A DNA stretch of 44,474 nucleotides, from assembly GCF_027587175.1 (NCBI RefSeq), contig NZ_JAPCID010000058.1, positions 1 through 44,474 of the forward strand. The letters run 5' to 3'. Shown here piece by piece: positions 8,831 through 18,117 of the stretch; position 1 is the stretch's first letter, and every line of letters begins with the position of its first letter. This DNA comes from Solirubrobacter deserti. GTDB taxonomy: Bacteria; Actinomycetota; Thermoleophilia; Solirubrobacterales; Solirubrobacteraceae. The notes beneath the pieces were generated by a model that saw only the letters and a program-made list of their open reading frames with translations, made no database searches and was not told the origin of the DNA. The translations under genes and the position numbers were made by a program.

Positions 8831-8837
8831 CGGCCGA

Positions 8838-8843
8838 TTAAAC
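8838..8843 (-). promoter_or_regulatory. -10-like hexamer for the L12-like gene
   Basis: On the minus strand TTTAAT lies 7 bases before the ATG at 8830. It directly follows the rpsT terminator hairpin and could also serve as its T-rich tail. Confidence 0.3.
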
Positions 8844-8848
8844 GCGAA

Positions 8849-8872
8849 GGGCGCCGGTGAGAACCGACGCCC
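8849..8872 (-). terminator. Terminator hairpin of rpsT
   Basis: A 10-bp stem (GGGCGCCGGT / ACCGACGCCC, one mismatch) with a 4-base loop. On the minus strand it is followed by TTCGCGTTTAAT, the most T-rich tract in the neighbourhood. It lies 26 bases after the rpsT stop. Confidence 0.55.
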
Positions 8873-8898
8873 TGAGCGAAGAGAGGTGTGGTGGCGCG

Positions 8899-9168
8899 CT
8901 AGGCGACGGGGGCGCCGCGACGCAGCCGCTCGGCACGCGCCTTCTTGCGCGCGCCGGTATTGGCGTGCAGCGCGCCGCGCTTGACGGCCTTGTCGATCAG
9001 GGAGACGAGCTTGCGGTGCTCAGTGGCCACCGCTTCGTCGTTGCCCTCCGTCACGGCGGTCTCGAGGCGCCGGAAGTACGTCTTGATCTGCGACGTGTAG
9101 TGGCGGTTCTCGACGCGTTCGCGCTCGGAGCGGTTGTTCCGCTTGATCTGTGACTTGATGTTGGCCAT
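8899..9168 (-). CDS. rpsT: 30S ribosomal protein S20 (bS20)
   Basis: Primary 16S rRNA-binding protein of the small subunit. 89 residues, the normal length. MANIKSQIKRNNRSERERVE, the following TSQIKTYFRRLETAV, then LVSLIDKAVKRGALHANTGA and the basic tail RKKARAERLRR are diagnostic. ATG start; on the minus strand a TATAGT hexamer at 9205-9210 would give a leader of about 30 bases. No strong Shine-Dalgarno is seen. It diverges from murJ, and the two -10 elements overlap. Confidence 0.97.
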   Translation of the reverse strand: MANIKSQIKRNNRSERERVENRHYTSQIKTYFRRLETAVTEGNDEAVATEHRKLVSLIDKAVKRGALHANTGARKKARAERLRRGAPVA

Positions 9169-9203
9169 GGTGAAAAAGGCCGCAGACGACTGCGACGGCG
9201 GCG

Positions 9204-9210
9204 TACTATA
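9204..9210. promoter_or_regulatory. Overlapping divergent -10 elements of rpsT (minus) and murJ (plus)
   Basis: TACTATA reads as TACTAT on the plus strand (9204-9209), 11 bases before the TTG start of murJ. It reads as TATAGT on the minus strand (9210-9205), upstream of rpsT. RNA polymerase could probably use only one direction at a time. Confidence 0.45.
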
Positions 9211-9220
9211 GCGCGCCGGC

Positions 9221-10816
9221 TTGGCCTCTCAGCCCTCCGCAACCTCCCGCCGCACGGCGATCAACACGCTGATCTTCTCAGCGGCGACGGGGCTTTCCCG
9301 CGTCGCGGGCCTGATCCGTGAGGTCGTCGCGGCCGCGTACTTCGGCACCCTCGGCCCGATCTCGGCGTTCACGCTCGCGTTCCAGATCCCGAACCTGATC
9401 CGGGCGCTCGTGGCCGACGCCGCGCTCTCGAGCGCGTTCGTCCCGGTCTTCTCCGAGCTGATCGAGCGCAAGAAACGCAAGGAGGCGATCGAGCTCGCCG
9501 GCGCGCTCGCGGGCCTGATGCTCGTCGCGCTGACGGTCATCACGGTCGTCTTCATCCTGCTCGCGCCCGTGATCATCCCGCCGATCACGGGCGACGAGTT
9601 CACGCCCGCCCTGGACACGTTGTGCATCGGGCTCAGCCAGGTGCTGTTCCCGATCGTCGTGCTGCTCGGCCTCACGGGCCTGGTCGTCGGCATCCTCAAC
9701 GTCCACGACCACTTCACGATCCCCGCGATCGCGCCGCTGGTCTGGAACGTTGTGATCATCGCCGGGATGGTCGGGCTGACGCCGCTGTTCGAGGGCGACG
9801 ACCGGCTCTACGCCTATGCGATCGGCGTCGTCGCGGGCACGCTCGTCCAGCTGCTGATGATGCTGCCGACGCTGCGCCGGATGGGCTTCCCGATCGGCCA
9901 CATCCGGCTGCCACGGCGCGGGGACGAGCGCGTCCGCCGGATCCTGATGCTGATGCTGCCGGTGTCGATCGGGCTCGGCCTGATCAACATCAACCTGCTG
10001 CTGAACTCGACGATCGGCTCGATCGTCGACGAGCAGGTGCCGCGCGCGATCGACGCCGCGTTCCGCATCTACATGCTTCCGCAGGGGATGTTCAGCGTCG
10101 CGGTCGCGACCGTGCTGTTCCCGCAGCTCGCCCGCCTGGCCACGCGCGAGGACTTCGCCGGGATGCGGGCGACGATCGGCACCGGGCTGCGGCAGATCGC
10201 GCTGCTGCTGATCCCCGCCGGCGCGGCGATGCTCGCCCTGGCCGAGCCGATCGTGCGGCTGGTCTATGAGCGCGGCGAGTGGACCGGCAACTCGACGAGC
10301 CTGACGGCCGACGCGCTGTTCTGGTTCGCGTTCAGCCTCCCGTTCAGCGGCTTCGTCCTGATGCTCACGCGCGGGTTCTTCTCGCTGCAGCGACCGTGGG
10401 TCCCGACGACGCTCGCGGTCGGCTCGCTCGCCATCAACGCCATCGGCTCCTACCTGCTGGCCAAGCCGTACGGGATCGGCGGCATCGTGCTCGGCACGAT
10501 CGCGTCCAACGCCGCGCTGGTGATCGCGGAGGCGGTCTGGCTGCGCCGGGCGCTGGGCGGGTTCGAGACGCGCGAGACGCTGGTCGCGATCGCGAAGATG
10601 CTGCTCGCCGCGGCCGCGCTCGCGGCCGTCTCCCACTTCGTGTGGGACGGCCTGGACGCGCTGCTCGGGACGTCGCTGATCGCCCAGGCGACCGCGGTGA
10701 GCGTGGCGCTCGGCGTCGGCTCGGCGGCCTACGCGGGCGTGGTCTTGGGACTCAGGATCCCGGAGGCGAGGCAGATTCTCGATCTCTTCGCCCGCAGATT
10801 GCGTCGCCGCTCGTAA
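9221..10816 (+). CDS. murJ: Lipid II flippase MurJ (MviN family)
   Basis: Polytopic membrane protein of the MOP superfamily that flips lipid II to the outer face of the membrane for peptidoglycan synthesis. 531 residues, with hydrophobic segments consistent with about 14 helices. The N-terminal signature is strong: [20 protein letters not shown], then [20 protein letters not shown], then [10 protein letters not shown]. Further on, [20 protein letters not shown] and the [15 protein letters not shown] region fit the family. TTG start with no Shine-Dalgarno, 11 bases after a TACTAT hexamer. Actinobacterial MurJ proteins often carry a C-terminal kinase-like extension; this one ends soon after the last helix ([13 protein letters not shown]). 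Confidence 0.9.
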   Translation: MASQPSATSRRTAINTLIFSAATGLSRVAGLIREVVAAAYFGTLGPISAFTLAFQIPNLIRALVADAALSSAFVPVFSELIERKKRKEAIELAGALAGLMLVALTVITVVFILLAPVIIPPITGDEFTPALDTLCIGLSQVLFPIVVLLGLTGLVVGILNVHDHFTIPAIAPLVWNVVIIAGMVGLTPLFEGDDRLYAYAIGVVAGTLVQLLMMLPTLRRMGFPIGHIRLPRRGDERVRRILMLMLPVSIGLGLININLLLNSTIGSIVDEQVPRAIDAAFRIYMLPQGMFSVAVATVLFPQLARLATREDFAGMRATIGTGLRQIALLLIPAGAAMLALAEPIVRLVYERGEWTGNSTSLTADALFWFAFSLPFSGFVLMLTRGFFSLQRPWVPTTLAVGSLAINAIGSYLLAKPYGIGGIVLGTIASNAALVIAEAVWLRRALGGFETRETLVAIAKMLLAAAALAAVSHFVWDGLDALLGTSLIAQATAVSVALGVGSAAYAGVVLGLRIPEARQILDLFARRLRRRS

Positions 10817-10819
10817 CCT
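10814..10819 (+). promoter_or_regulatory. TANNNT -10-like hexamer for lepA, formed from the murJ stop codon
   Basis: TAACCT begins with the TAA stop of murJ and lies 10 bases before the TTG start of lepA. No Shine-Dalgarno intervenes (AGGGACGAA is at best weak). Confidence 0.4.
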
Positions 10820-10829
10820 AAGGGACGAA

Positions 10830-12638
<1,809 letters not shown>

Positions 12639-13043
12639 ATGGCCCACTCGGACACCTACCTGGTGGGCCGCGAGAAGATCCGCGAGTACGCCGCGGCGGT
12701 GGGCGAGCAGAACCCGCTGTGCTTCGACGTGGCCGCGGCGCGCGAGGCGGGCTACGAGGACGTCGTCGCGCCGCCGATGTTCGCGGCCGTCTACAAGTGG
12801 CGCGCGATGCGCCCGGCCGTGCTGGATCCGGAGATCGGCATCGACTTCTCCCGGCTCGTGCACGGCGCGCAGGAGTTCACCTGGCATCTGCCGGTGATCG
12901 CCGGCGACGAGATCACCACCGAGGCCGCGTTCGTGGACGAGGCCAAGCGCGGTGAGATCAGGGTCTACACGTTCAGCTCGCGCTCGACCAACCAGCGCGG
13001 GGAGCTCGTCTGCGAGGGGACATGGACGAACTTCGTGAGGTGA
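12639..13043 (+). CDS. FAS1-like/HadA-type hot-dog dehydratase subunit
   Basis: 134 residues with the N-terminal MaoC-like (FAS1 dehydratase) hot-dog fold, as in mycobacterial HadA. Typical pieces: REKIREYAAAVGEQNPLCFD, VAPPMFAAVYKW, HGAQEFTWHLPVIAGDEI, and the ending GELVCEGTWTNFVR. This half normally lacks the catalytic Asp/His pair and builds the substrate tunnel. It starts immediately after the lepA stop and overlaps the next gene by 22 bases, so the two are translationally coupled. Together they probably dehydrate 3-hydroxyacyl thioesters in fatty acid elongation. Whether the acyl carrier is ACP or CoA cannot be told from sequence. Confidence 0.82.
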   Translation: MAHSDTYLVGREKIREYAAAVGEQNPLCFDVAAAREAGYEDVVAPPMFAAVYKWRAMRPAVLDPEIGIDFSRLVHGAQEFTWHLPVIAGDEITTEAAFVDEAKRGEIRVYTFSSRSTNQRGELVCEGTWTNFVR

Positions 13044-13393
13044 CGATCACGCCCGACCGGTACACCACGTACCACTACGCGGGCGCGTCCGGCGACTTCA
13101 ACCCGATCCACCTGGACGACGAGTTCGCCCAGTCGGTCGACCTTCCCGGGAAGATCCTGCATGGCCTGTGGACGATGGCGCAGGTCGCGCGGGCGCAGAC
13201 GGACGTCGTCGGCGACCCGCTCGCGCTGAAGTCGCTGTCCGTGCAGTTCCGCGGGATGGGCGTGCCCGAGCGCGACATCACGATCACGTCCAAGCTCAAG
13301 TCGCAGGCCGACGGCGAGGCCGTGTTCGACTGCGAAGCGGTGCAGGACGGCAACAAGCTCGTTCGCCGCGGCAAAGCAGTTCTTAGAATCTGA
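13022..13393 (+). CDS. MaoC/HadB-type (R)-specific hydratase, catalytic subunit
   Basis: 123 residues with the hydratase-2 signature AGASGDFNPIHLDDEFA, whose Asp (GDFNP) and His (PIHLD) are the catalytic pair of MaoC-type hydratases. LPGKILHGLWTMAQVARA and the VQFRGMGVPERDITI strand complete the hot-dog fold. ATG start inside the end of the HadA-like gene. The small size and overlap indicate a heterodimer with the upstream subunit, as in HadAB. hrcA begins four bases after its stop. Confidence 0.85.
   Translation: MDELREVTITPDRYTTYHYAGASGDFNPIHLDDEFAQSVDLPGKILHGLWTMAQVARAQTDVVGDPLALKSLSVQFRGMGVPERDITITSKLKSQADGEAVFDCEAVQDGNKLVRRGKAVLRI
13384..13389 (+). promoter_or_regulatory. TANNNT -10-like hexamer for hrcA-dnaJ
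   Basis: TAGAAT, close to the TATAAT consensus, lies 8 bases before the GTG of hrcA, inside the end of the hydratase gene. I find no CIRCE-type TTAGCACTC-N9-GAGTGCTAA repeat near it. Confidence 0.5.
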
Positions 13394-13397
13394 GTCC

Positions 13398-14405
13398 GTG
13401 CTTTCGCCCCGTCAGGCCCTCCTCCTCCGCAAAGTGGTGGACGGCTTCGCGCGGACCGGCCAGCCGGTGGGATCCAAGACGCTCGCCGCCGACCCGGACG
13501 TCACCGCCGGGCCCTCGACCATCCGCAACGAACTCGCCGTGCTCGAGGAGCGCGGGCTGCTCGCGCACCCGCACACGTCGGCGGGGCGGGTGCCGACGGA
13601 CGCGGGCTACCGCTACTACGTCGACCAGCTGCTGCCGGAGGCGCCGCGCAAGGAGGAGCTGGGGCTCTCGCTCGTCCGCCGCGAGGTCGACGAGGCGATG
13701 AAGGTGACGACGGAGACGCTGTCGCAGGTCACGAACCTGCTCGCGCTGGTGACCGCGCCGCCGATCGCGACGACCACGATCCGCCACATCGAGGTGCTGC
13801 TGCTGCAGCCGCAGGTGCTGATGGTCGTGGTCATCACGTCGACGGGTGGGGTGTCGAAGAAGGTCTTCACGTTCGACCGGCCCGTGGACGCGGGGCTGGC
13901 GGACTGGGCCGGCTCGTACCTGAACGAGCGGCTCGTGGGCATCGGCCTCGGCGCGCGGATGTTGGGCTCGCGCCTGAGCGACCCGTCGCTGCCGGTGACG
14001 GAGCGCGCGTTCCTGATGGAGCTCGCGCCGGCGTTCACCGAGCTCGCGGAGACCGCGGACGACACGCTGTACGTGGACGGCGCGCACCGGCTGATCTCCG
14101 AGTACCGCTTCCAGGACGTGTCGCAGCTGAACGCGCTGATGGAGATGCTCGAGCGGCGCGTGTCGATGCTCGGCGTGCTCTCCACCGCTTTGAGCTCTCG
14201 CGGCGCGTACGTGCGGATCGGCGTCGAGAACGACGAGCCGGCGCTGCAGTCGCTCTCGCTGGTGGCGGCCAACTACGGTCTGCCGCAGCGCAACCTTGGA
14301 ACCGTGTCGGTGATCGGGCCGACGCGGATGGACTATTCCCGCGCGATCCGCTCGGTGCGCGAGGCCGCGCACGAGCTGTCGCGCTTCGTCGAGGAGTTGT
14401 ATTAG
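13398..14405 (+). CDS. hrcA: Heat-inducible transcription repressor HrcA
   Basis: Repressor that classically binds CIRCE operators of chaperone genes. 335 residues. The N-terminal winged helix covers about 1-80, with PSTIRNELAVLEERGLLAHP, then HTSAGRVPTDAGYRYYVDQL. The GAF-like C-terminal half has VSMLGVLSTALSSRGAYVRI and GPTRMDYSRAIRSVR. GTG start preceded by TAGAAT. hrcA followed directly by dnaJ is the usual actinobacterial pairing with dnaJ2. No CIRCE element is visible upstream, so autoregulation would need a diverged operator. Confidence 0.95.
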   Translation: MLSPRQALLLRKVVDGFARTGQPVGSKTLAADPDVTAGPSTIRNELAVLEERGLLAHPHTSAGRVPTDAGYRYYVDQLLPEAPRKEELGLSLVRREVDEAMKVTTETLSQVTNLLALVTAPPIATTTIRHIEVLLLQPQVLMVVVITSTGGVSKKVFTFDRPVDAGLADWAGSYLNERLVGIGLGARMLGSRLSDPSLPVTERAFLMELAPAFTELAETADDTLYVDGAHRLISEYRFQDVSQLNALMEMLERRVSMLGVLSTALSSRGAYVRIGVENDEPALQSLSLVAANYGLPQRNLGTVSVIGPTRMDYSRAIRSVREAAHELSRFVEELY

Positions 14406-15536
14406 TTGCCCCGGGACTACTACGAAGTGTTGAGCGTGCCGCGTGATGCCGACGAGGCGACGATCAAGAAGTCGTTCCGGCGGCTCGCGCGCGAGCTGCA
14501 CCCGGACGTCAACGCGCACGATCCGCAGGCCGAGGAGAAGTTCAAGGAGGCCGCCGAGGCCTACGAGGTCCTGAGCGACACCGAGCGCCGGCAGACCTAC
14601 GACGCCTACGGGCACGAGGGCCTCAAGGGCGGCGGCTACCAGCCCAACTTCCAGGACTTCGGGTCCATCAGCGACCTCTTCAGCGCGTTCTTCGGGTCCG
14701 GCGGGTTCGACACCGCGTTCGGTGGCACGCGCATGCGCGGCGGCGCCGTGCAGGGCGGGGACGTCGCGCTGGCGGTGCAGATCTCGCTCCAGGACGCGGC
14801 GCGCGGCGCCGAGGTCGAGGTCACCTACGACGCGACCGCGCTGTGCGAGACCTGCCACGGCAACGGGGCGGAGCCGGGCACGCCGATCGTCACCTGCGAC
14901 AAGTGCCGCGGCGCGGGCCAGATCCAGGCCGTGCAGCGCACGCGCTTCGGCCAGATGGTGCGTACGGCGCTGTGCGACAAGTGCGGCGGCGACGGCAAGA
15001 TCGCCGAGCAGCCCTGCCACACGTGCGACGGGCGCGGGATGGTCGCGCGCGAGCGGCGGGTGAAGGTGGACATCCCGGCCGGCATCGCCGACGGGCAGCG
15101 GATGCGGATCACGGGTCGCGGCCACGCCGGTGAGCGTGGCGGGCCTCCCGGCGACCTGTACGTGGTCGTGCGCGTCCGCGAGGACGAGCGCTTCCTGCGC
15201 GACCGCGAGGACCTCATCACCGTGGTCGACGTGGCGGCGCCGCTGGCCGCCCTGGGCACGACGATCCAGGTGCCGACGCTGGACGGCGAAGTGCCGTTGG
15301 AGGTGCCCGCCGGCACTCAGCCGGGCGAGACGATCGTGATGGCGGGGCGCGGCATGCCGCCCGTCGGGCGCGGGCGCACCGGGGACCTGAAGGTCGTCGT
15401 GAACGTCGTGATCCCACGCCGGCTGTCCAAGAAGCAGAAGGACCTGATGGAGAAGCTCGCGGAGTCCATGACCGAGGACAACCTGCGCGAGAACGAAGGC
15501 ATGATCGCGAAGCTCAAGCGGGCGCTGGCCGGGTGA
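14406..15536 (+). CDS. dnaJ: Chaperone protein DnaJ (DnaJ2 type)
   Basis: DnaK co-chaperone. 376 residues. J domain at 1-70 with HPD at 32-34, then a Gly/Phe-rich region (FSAFFGSGGFDTAFGG). The zinc-binding domain spans about 147-211 with four CxxCxGxG repeats (CETCHGNG, CDKCRGAG, CDKCGGDG, CHTCDGRG), all complete. A C-terminal substrate-binding domain follows. TTG start immediately after the hrcA stop, so expression is probably coupled. Its stop overlaps the GTG of the next gene (GTGA). Confidence 0.96.
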   Translation: MPRDYYEVLSVPRDADEATIKKSFRRLARELHPDVNAHDPQAEEKFKEAAEAYEVLSDTERRQTYDAYGHEGLKGGGYQPNFQDFGSISDLFSAFFGSGGFDTAFGGTRMRGGAVQGGDVALAVQISLQDAARGAEVEVTYDATALCETCHGNGAEPGTPIVTCDKCRGAGQIQAVQRTRFGQMVRTALCDKCGGDGKIAEQPCHTCDGRGMVARERRVKVDIPAGIADGQRMRITGRGHAGERGGPPGDLYVVVRVREDERFLRDREDLITVVDVAAPLAALGTTIQVPTLDGEVPLEVPAGTQPGETIVMAGRGMPPVGRGRTGDLKVVVNVVIPRRLSKKQKDLMEKLAESMTEDNLRENEGMIAKLKRALAG

Positions 15537-16276
15537 TCCGGATCGGCTTCCGGGTCCGGGCGCAGGATGCGGAAGTCGCCTATGTCCGGCTGGAACCGCT
15601 GCTCGCCGCGGGTTTCGAAGAAGTCGCGGATGGCGAGCATGTGGAGCTTGTGGTCTATGGCAAGGACGTGCCCGATGTGTCGTTCCCAGAGCTGGTCTCA
15701 GTGTCGCGGACGCTGATCGCCGATGGTTGGAGCACCGCCTGGCACGAGCACCTCGCGCCGGTGACGGTCGGCTCGGTGACGGTCCGGCCGCCGTGGCTGC
15801 CCGGGCCCGGGCTCGTCGTCGACCCGGGCGACACGTTCGGGCTCGCGTCGCACCCCACGACGCAACTGTGCCTCGCGCTGCTGCAGGAGCTCCCGCCGAC
15901 GGCGCTGGCCGACTGGGGCTGCGGGTGCGGCGTGCTGGCCGCGGTCGGCGCACAGCTGGGGTTCACTCCGGTGGCGGGCTATGAGCTGGACCCCGCAGCG
16001 GTCGAGACGGCCCGCGGGAACGGTGTCGAAGCGCACGTCGCCGACGTCACCACGGGTGTGCCGTGGGCGCGCACCGTCGTCGCGAACCTGACGGCGGCGT
16101 TGATCGCGAACATGGGTGGCCAACCCGCGCCGACGGAGCCCGCCACGGTCGTCATGTCGGGCGTTCTGGTCGCTCACGCGGACGTCCCGATCGCGACGTT
16201 CGGTCCGCTCGGCTTCGTCGAGCGTGAGCGGCGCGAGCTGGAAGGGTGGGCCGCGGTCGTGATGGAGGCCGCGTGA
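15533..16276 (+). CDS. PrmA-like methyltransferase, diverged copy
   Basis: 247 residues, similar in layout to ribosomal protein L11 methyltransferase (PrmA) and to the next gene. The N-terminal part MIRIGFRVRAQDAEVAYVRL pairs with the start of its neighbour. The SAM-binding motif is DWGCGCGVLAAVGAQLGF at about 127-144, and the VVANLT strand near 183 matches the NI/NL substrate loop. In PrmA the conserved FGTGSHATT-like loop precedes the SAM site; here it reads FGLASHPTT, losing the GTG. It follows dnaJ, as prmA does in many bacteria. Activity on L11 is uncertain because the second copy looks more canonical. Confidence 0.72.
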   Translation: MIRIGFRVRAQDAEVAYVRLEPLLAAGFEEVADGEHVELVVYGKDVPDVSFPELVSVSRTLIADGWSTAWHEHLAPVTVGSVTVRPPWLPGPGLVVDPGDTFGLASHPTTQLCLALLQELPPTALADWGCGCGVLAAVGAQLGFTPVAGYELDPAAVETARGNGVEAHVADVTTGVPWARTVVANLTAALIANMGGQPAPTEPATVVMSGVLVAHADVPIATFGPLGFVERERRELEGWAAVVMEAA

Positions 16277-17061
16277 TCCGGCTGGCCGTGCGGGTCCGGC
16301 GCGAGCACGCCGAGGTCGTGCTCCTGGACCTGATGGCCTTCGCGCCCGGCGGGTTGGAGGAGATCGAGGACGGCGACTTCGTCGAGTACGTGCTCTACGG
16401 CGCGCCCGGCGAGTTGCCCGAGATCGGCGATGTGCGCGCGGCCGCCGGGGACGCGGTGGTGGACGTCTCCACGAGCGAGGTGCCGGACGTCGACTGGCAC
16501 TCGTTCCACGTGCCGATCGATGTAGGACCGATTCGTGTGCGTCCGCCGTGGCACGAGCCGCGCGACGGCGCGCTCGACGTCGTGATCGAGCCGGGCCAGG
16601 GCTTCGGCACCGGCTCGCACGCGACCACCCGGCTGACGCTGGAGCTGCTGACCGAGCTCGAACCGGAGGGCGCGCTCGCCGACTGGGGGTGCGGCAGCGG
16701 CATCCTCGCGATCGCGGCCGCGAAGCTCGGTTGGTCGCCGGTGCTCGCGTGCGACATCGAGCCCGAGTCCGTGGCCGAGGCGATCGAGAGCGCACGCGTG
16801 AACGAGGTCGAGCTGGAGGTCACGCGCTGCGACGTGCGCGCCGGAGGGCCACCGGCGCCGACCGTGCTCGCGAACCTCGTCCGCCCGCTGCTCCTGCAGG
16901 TCGCCCAGAACCTGAGCACGGTGCCCGACCGGCTGATCGTCAGCGGCCTCGAACTGGACGAGGTCGACGAGGTCCTCGCCGCCTTCGCCCGGCACGGCCT
17001 CACCCAACGCGCCCGCCGCGAGGGCGGCGGCTGGGCCGCGATCGAGCTCGTCCGGACCTGA
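16273..17061 (+). CDS. prmA: Ribosomal protein L11 methyltransferase (PrmA-like), second copy
   Basis: 262 residues from GTG 16273, which overlaps the upstream stop (GTGA). The frame is open to 16246, but alignment to the sister gene begins at MIRLAVRVRREHAEV. It keeps the canonical loop GQGFGTGSHATTRLTLELL, SAM motif DWGCGSGILAIAAAKLGW at about 137-154, acidic DIEPESVAEAIESARVNEV, and VLANLVRPLLL. PrmA trimethylates ribosomal protein L11. This copy is the better candidate for that activity. An 8-bp hairpin overlaps the last base of its stop codon. Confidence 0.78.
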   Translation: MIRLAVRVRREHAEVVLLDLMAFAPGGLEEIEDGDFVEYVLYGAPGELPEIGDVRAAAGDAVVDVSTSEVPDVDWHSFHVPIDVGPIRVRPPWHEPRDGALDVVIEPGQGFGTGSHATTRLTLELLTELEPEGALADWGCGSGILAIAAAKLGWSPVLACDIEPESVAEAIESARVNEVELEVTRCDVRAGGPPAPTVLANLVRPLLLQVAQNLSTVPDRLIVSGLELDEVDEVLAAFARHGLTQRARREGGGWAAIELVRT

Positions 17062-17079
17062 AGCGGGACTGTCCCGCTT
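17061..17079 (+). terminator. Hairpin at the end of the hrcA-dnaJ-prmA cluster
   Basis: Perfect 8-bp stem AAGCGGGA / TCCCGCTT with loop CTG, beginning at the last base of the prmA stop codon. It ends in TTT and runs directly into the TAGGAT hexamer of the next gene. Confidence 0.6.
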
Positions 17080-17085
17080 TAGGAT
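17080..17085 (+). promoter_or_regulatory. TANNNT -10-like hexamer for the dehydratase gene
   Basis: TAGGAT lies 6 bases before GTG 17092, right after the terminator hairpin. No -35 is evident. The intervening TGAGGG could instead act as a weak ribosome binding site. Confidence 0.4.
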
Positions 17086-17091
17086 TGAGGG

Positions 17092-18045
17092 GTGATCACG
17101 CTTGACGACGTCCAGGCCGCGGCGCGGCGGCTCGACGGGGTCGCGCACCGCACCCCGGTCATCACCGCGCAGGCGCTCGACGAGGCGACCGGTGCCGCGC
17201 GGGTGCTGCTCAAGGCCGAGAACCTGCAGCGCGTCGGCGCGTTCAAGTTCCGCGGCGCCTACAACGCGGTCGCGTCGCTGAGCGACGAGGACCGCCGCCG
17301 CGGGGTGGCGGCGGTGTCGAGCGGAAACCACGCGCAGGCCGTCGCGCTGGCCGCGCGGTTGCATCAGATCCCGGCGGTGATCCTGATGCCCGAGGACGCG
17401 CCCAAGGGCAAGCTGGCGGCGACCTCCGGCTACGGCGCCGAGATCGTGCCGTTCGACCGCTACGCCGTCGAACGCGACGAGCTGCTCGAGGAGCTGGTCG
17501 CGGCGCGCGGGCTCACGCCGATCCACCCGTACGACAACGTGCACGTGATGGCCGGCCAGGGGACCACCGCGTTGGAGCTGATCGAGGACGCCGGACCGCT
17601 CGACGTGCTGCTGGTGTGCCTCGGCGGCGGCGGGCTGCTGTCGGGCTGCGCCACGGCGACCGCGGCGCTGTCGCCGGACACGCGCATCATCGGCGTCGAG
17701 CCGGAGGCGGGCGACGACTGGGTGCGCTCGCTGGCCGCGAACGAGATCGTCCGCATCGACGTCCCGCGCACGATCGCCGACGGCCAGCAGACACCGGCGC
17801 CGGGCGAGCTCACGTTCCCGGTGGTGCGGAAGCTGGTGGACGAGGTCGTGACCGTGTCCGACGCTGAGATCGTCACCGCGATGAAGCTGCTGTTCGAGCG
17901 GGCGAAGGTCGTCGCCGAGCCCAGCGGCGCGTCCGCGTTCGCGGCGTTGTTGGCGGGCAAGGTCGACGCGAAGGGGCTGCGCGTGGGCGTGACGATCTCG
18001 GGTGGGAACGTCACCGCCGCGCGGTTCGCGGAACTGGTCGGCTAG
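17092..18045 (+). CDS. PLP-dependent threonine/serine dehydratase family protein (fold type II)
   Basis: 317 residues. The PLP lysine is K52 in AFKFRGAYNA. SSGNHAQAVALAA, the glycine loop CLGGGGLLSG and SGGNV near the C-terminus complete the fold-type-II signature. There is no C-terminal ACT regulatory domain, so it is not the feedback-inhibited biosynthetic IlvA. Length and DGQQTPAPGELTFPVV resemble catabolic threonine dehydratase, serine racemase or hydroxyaspartate ammonia-lyase. Substrate could be threonine, serine or 3-hydroxyaspartate. GTG start after a TAGGAT hexamer. Confidence 0.82.
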   Translation: MITLDDVQAAARRLDGVAHRTPVITAQALDEATGAARVLLKAENLQRVGAFKFRGAYNAVASLSDEDRRRGVAAVSSGNHAQAVALAARLHQIPAVILMPEDAPKGKLAATSGYGAEIVPFDRYAVERDELLEELVAARGLTPIHPYDNVHVMAGQGTTALELIEDAGPLDVLLVCLGGGGLLSGCATATAALSPDTRIIGVEPEAGDDWVRSLAANEIVRIDVPRTIADGQQTPAPGELTFPVVRKLVDEVVTVSDAEIVTAMKLLFERAKVVAEPSGASAFAALLAGKVDAKGLRVGVTISGGNVTAARFAELVG

Positions 18046-18117
18046 CGCCGTGGTCGGAGCGCCGGCCGCCCGGCAGGAGCCGCGCAGTGGACGGCTTCCT
18101 CGGGGCGGCCTGCGGGG

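Noticed and set aside
13300-13397. Possible CIRCE operator before hrcA
   Set aside because: No TTAGCACTC or GAGTGCTAA half-site or near match was found.
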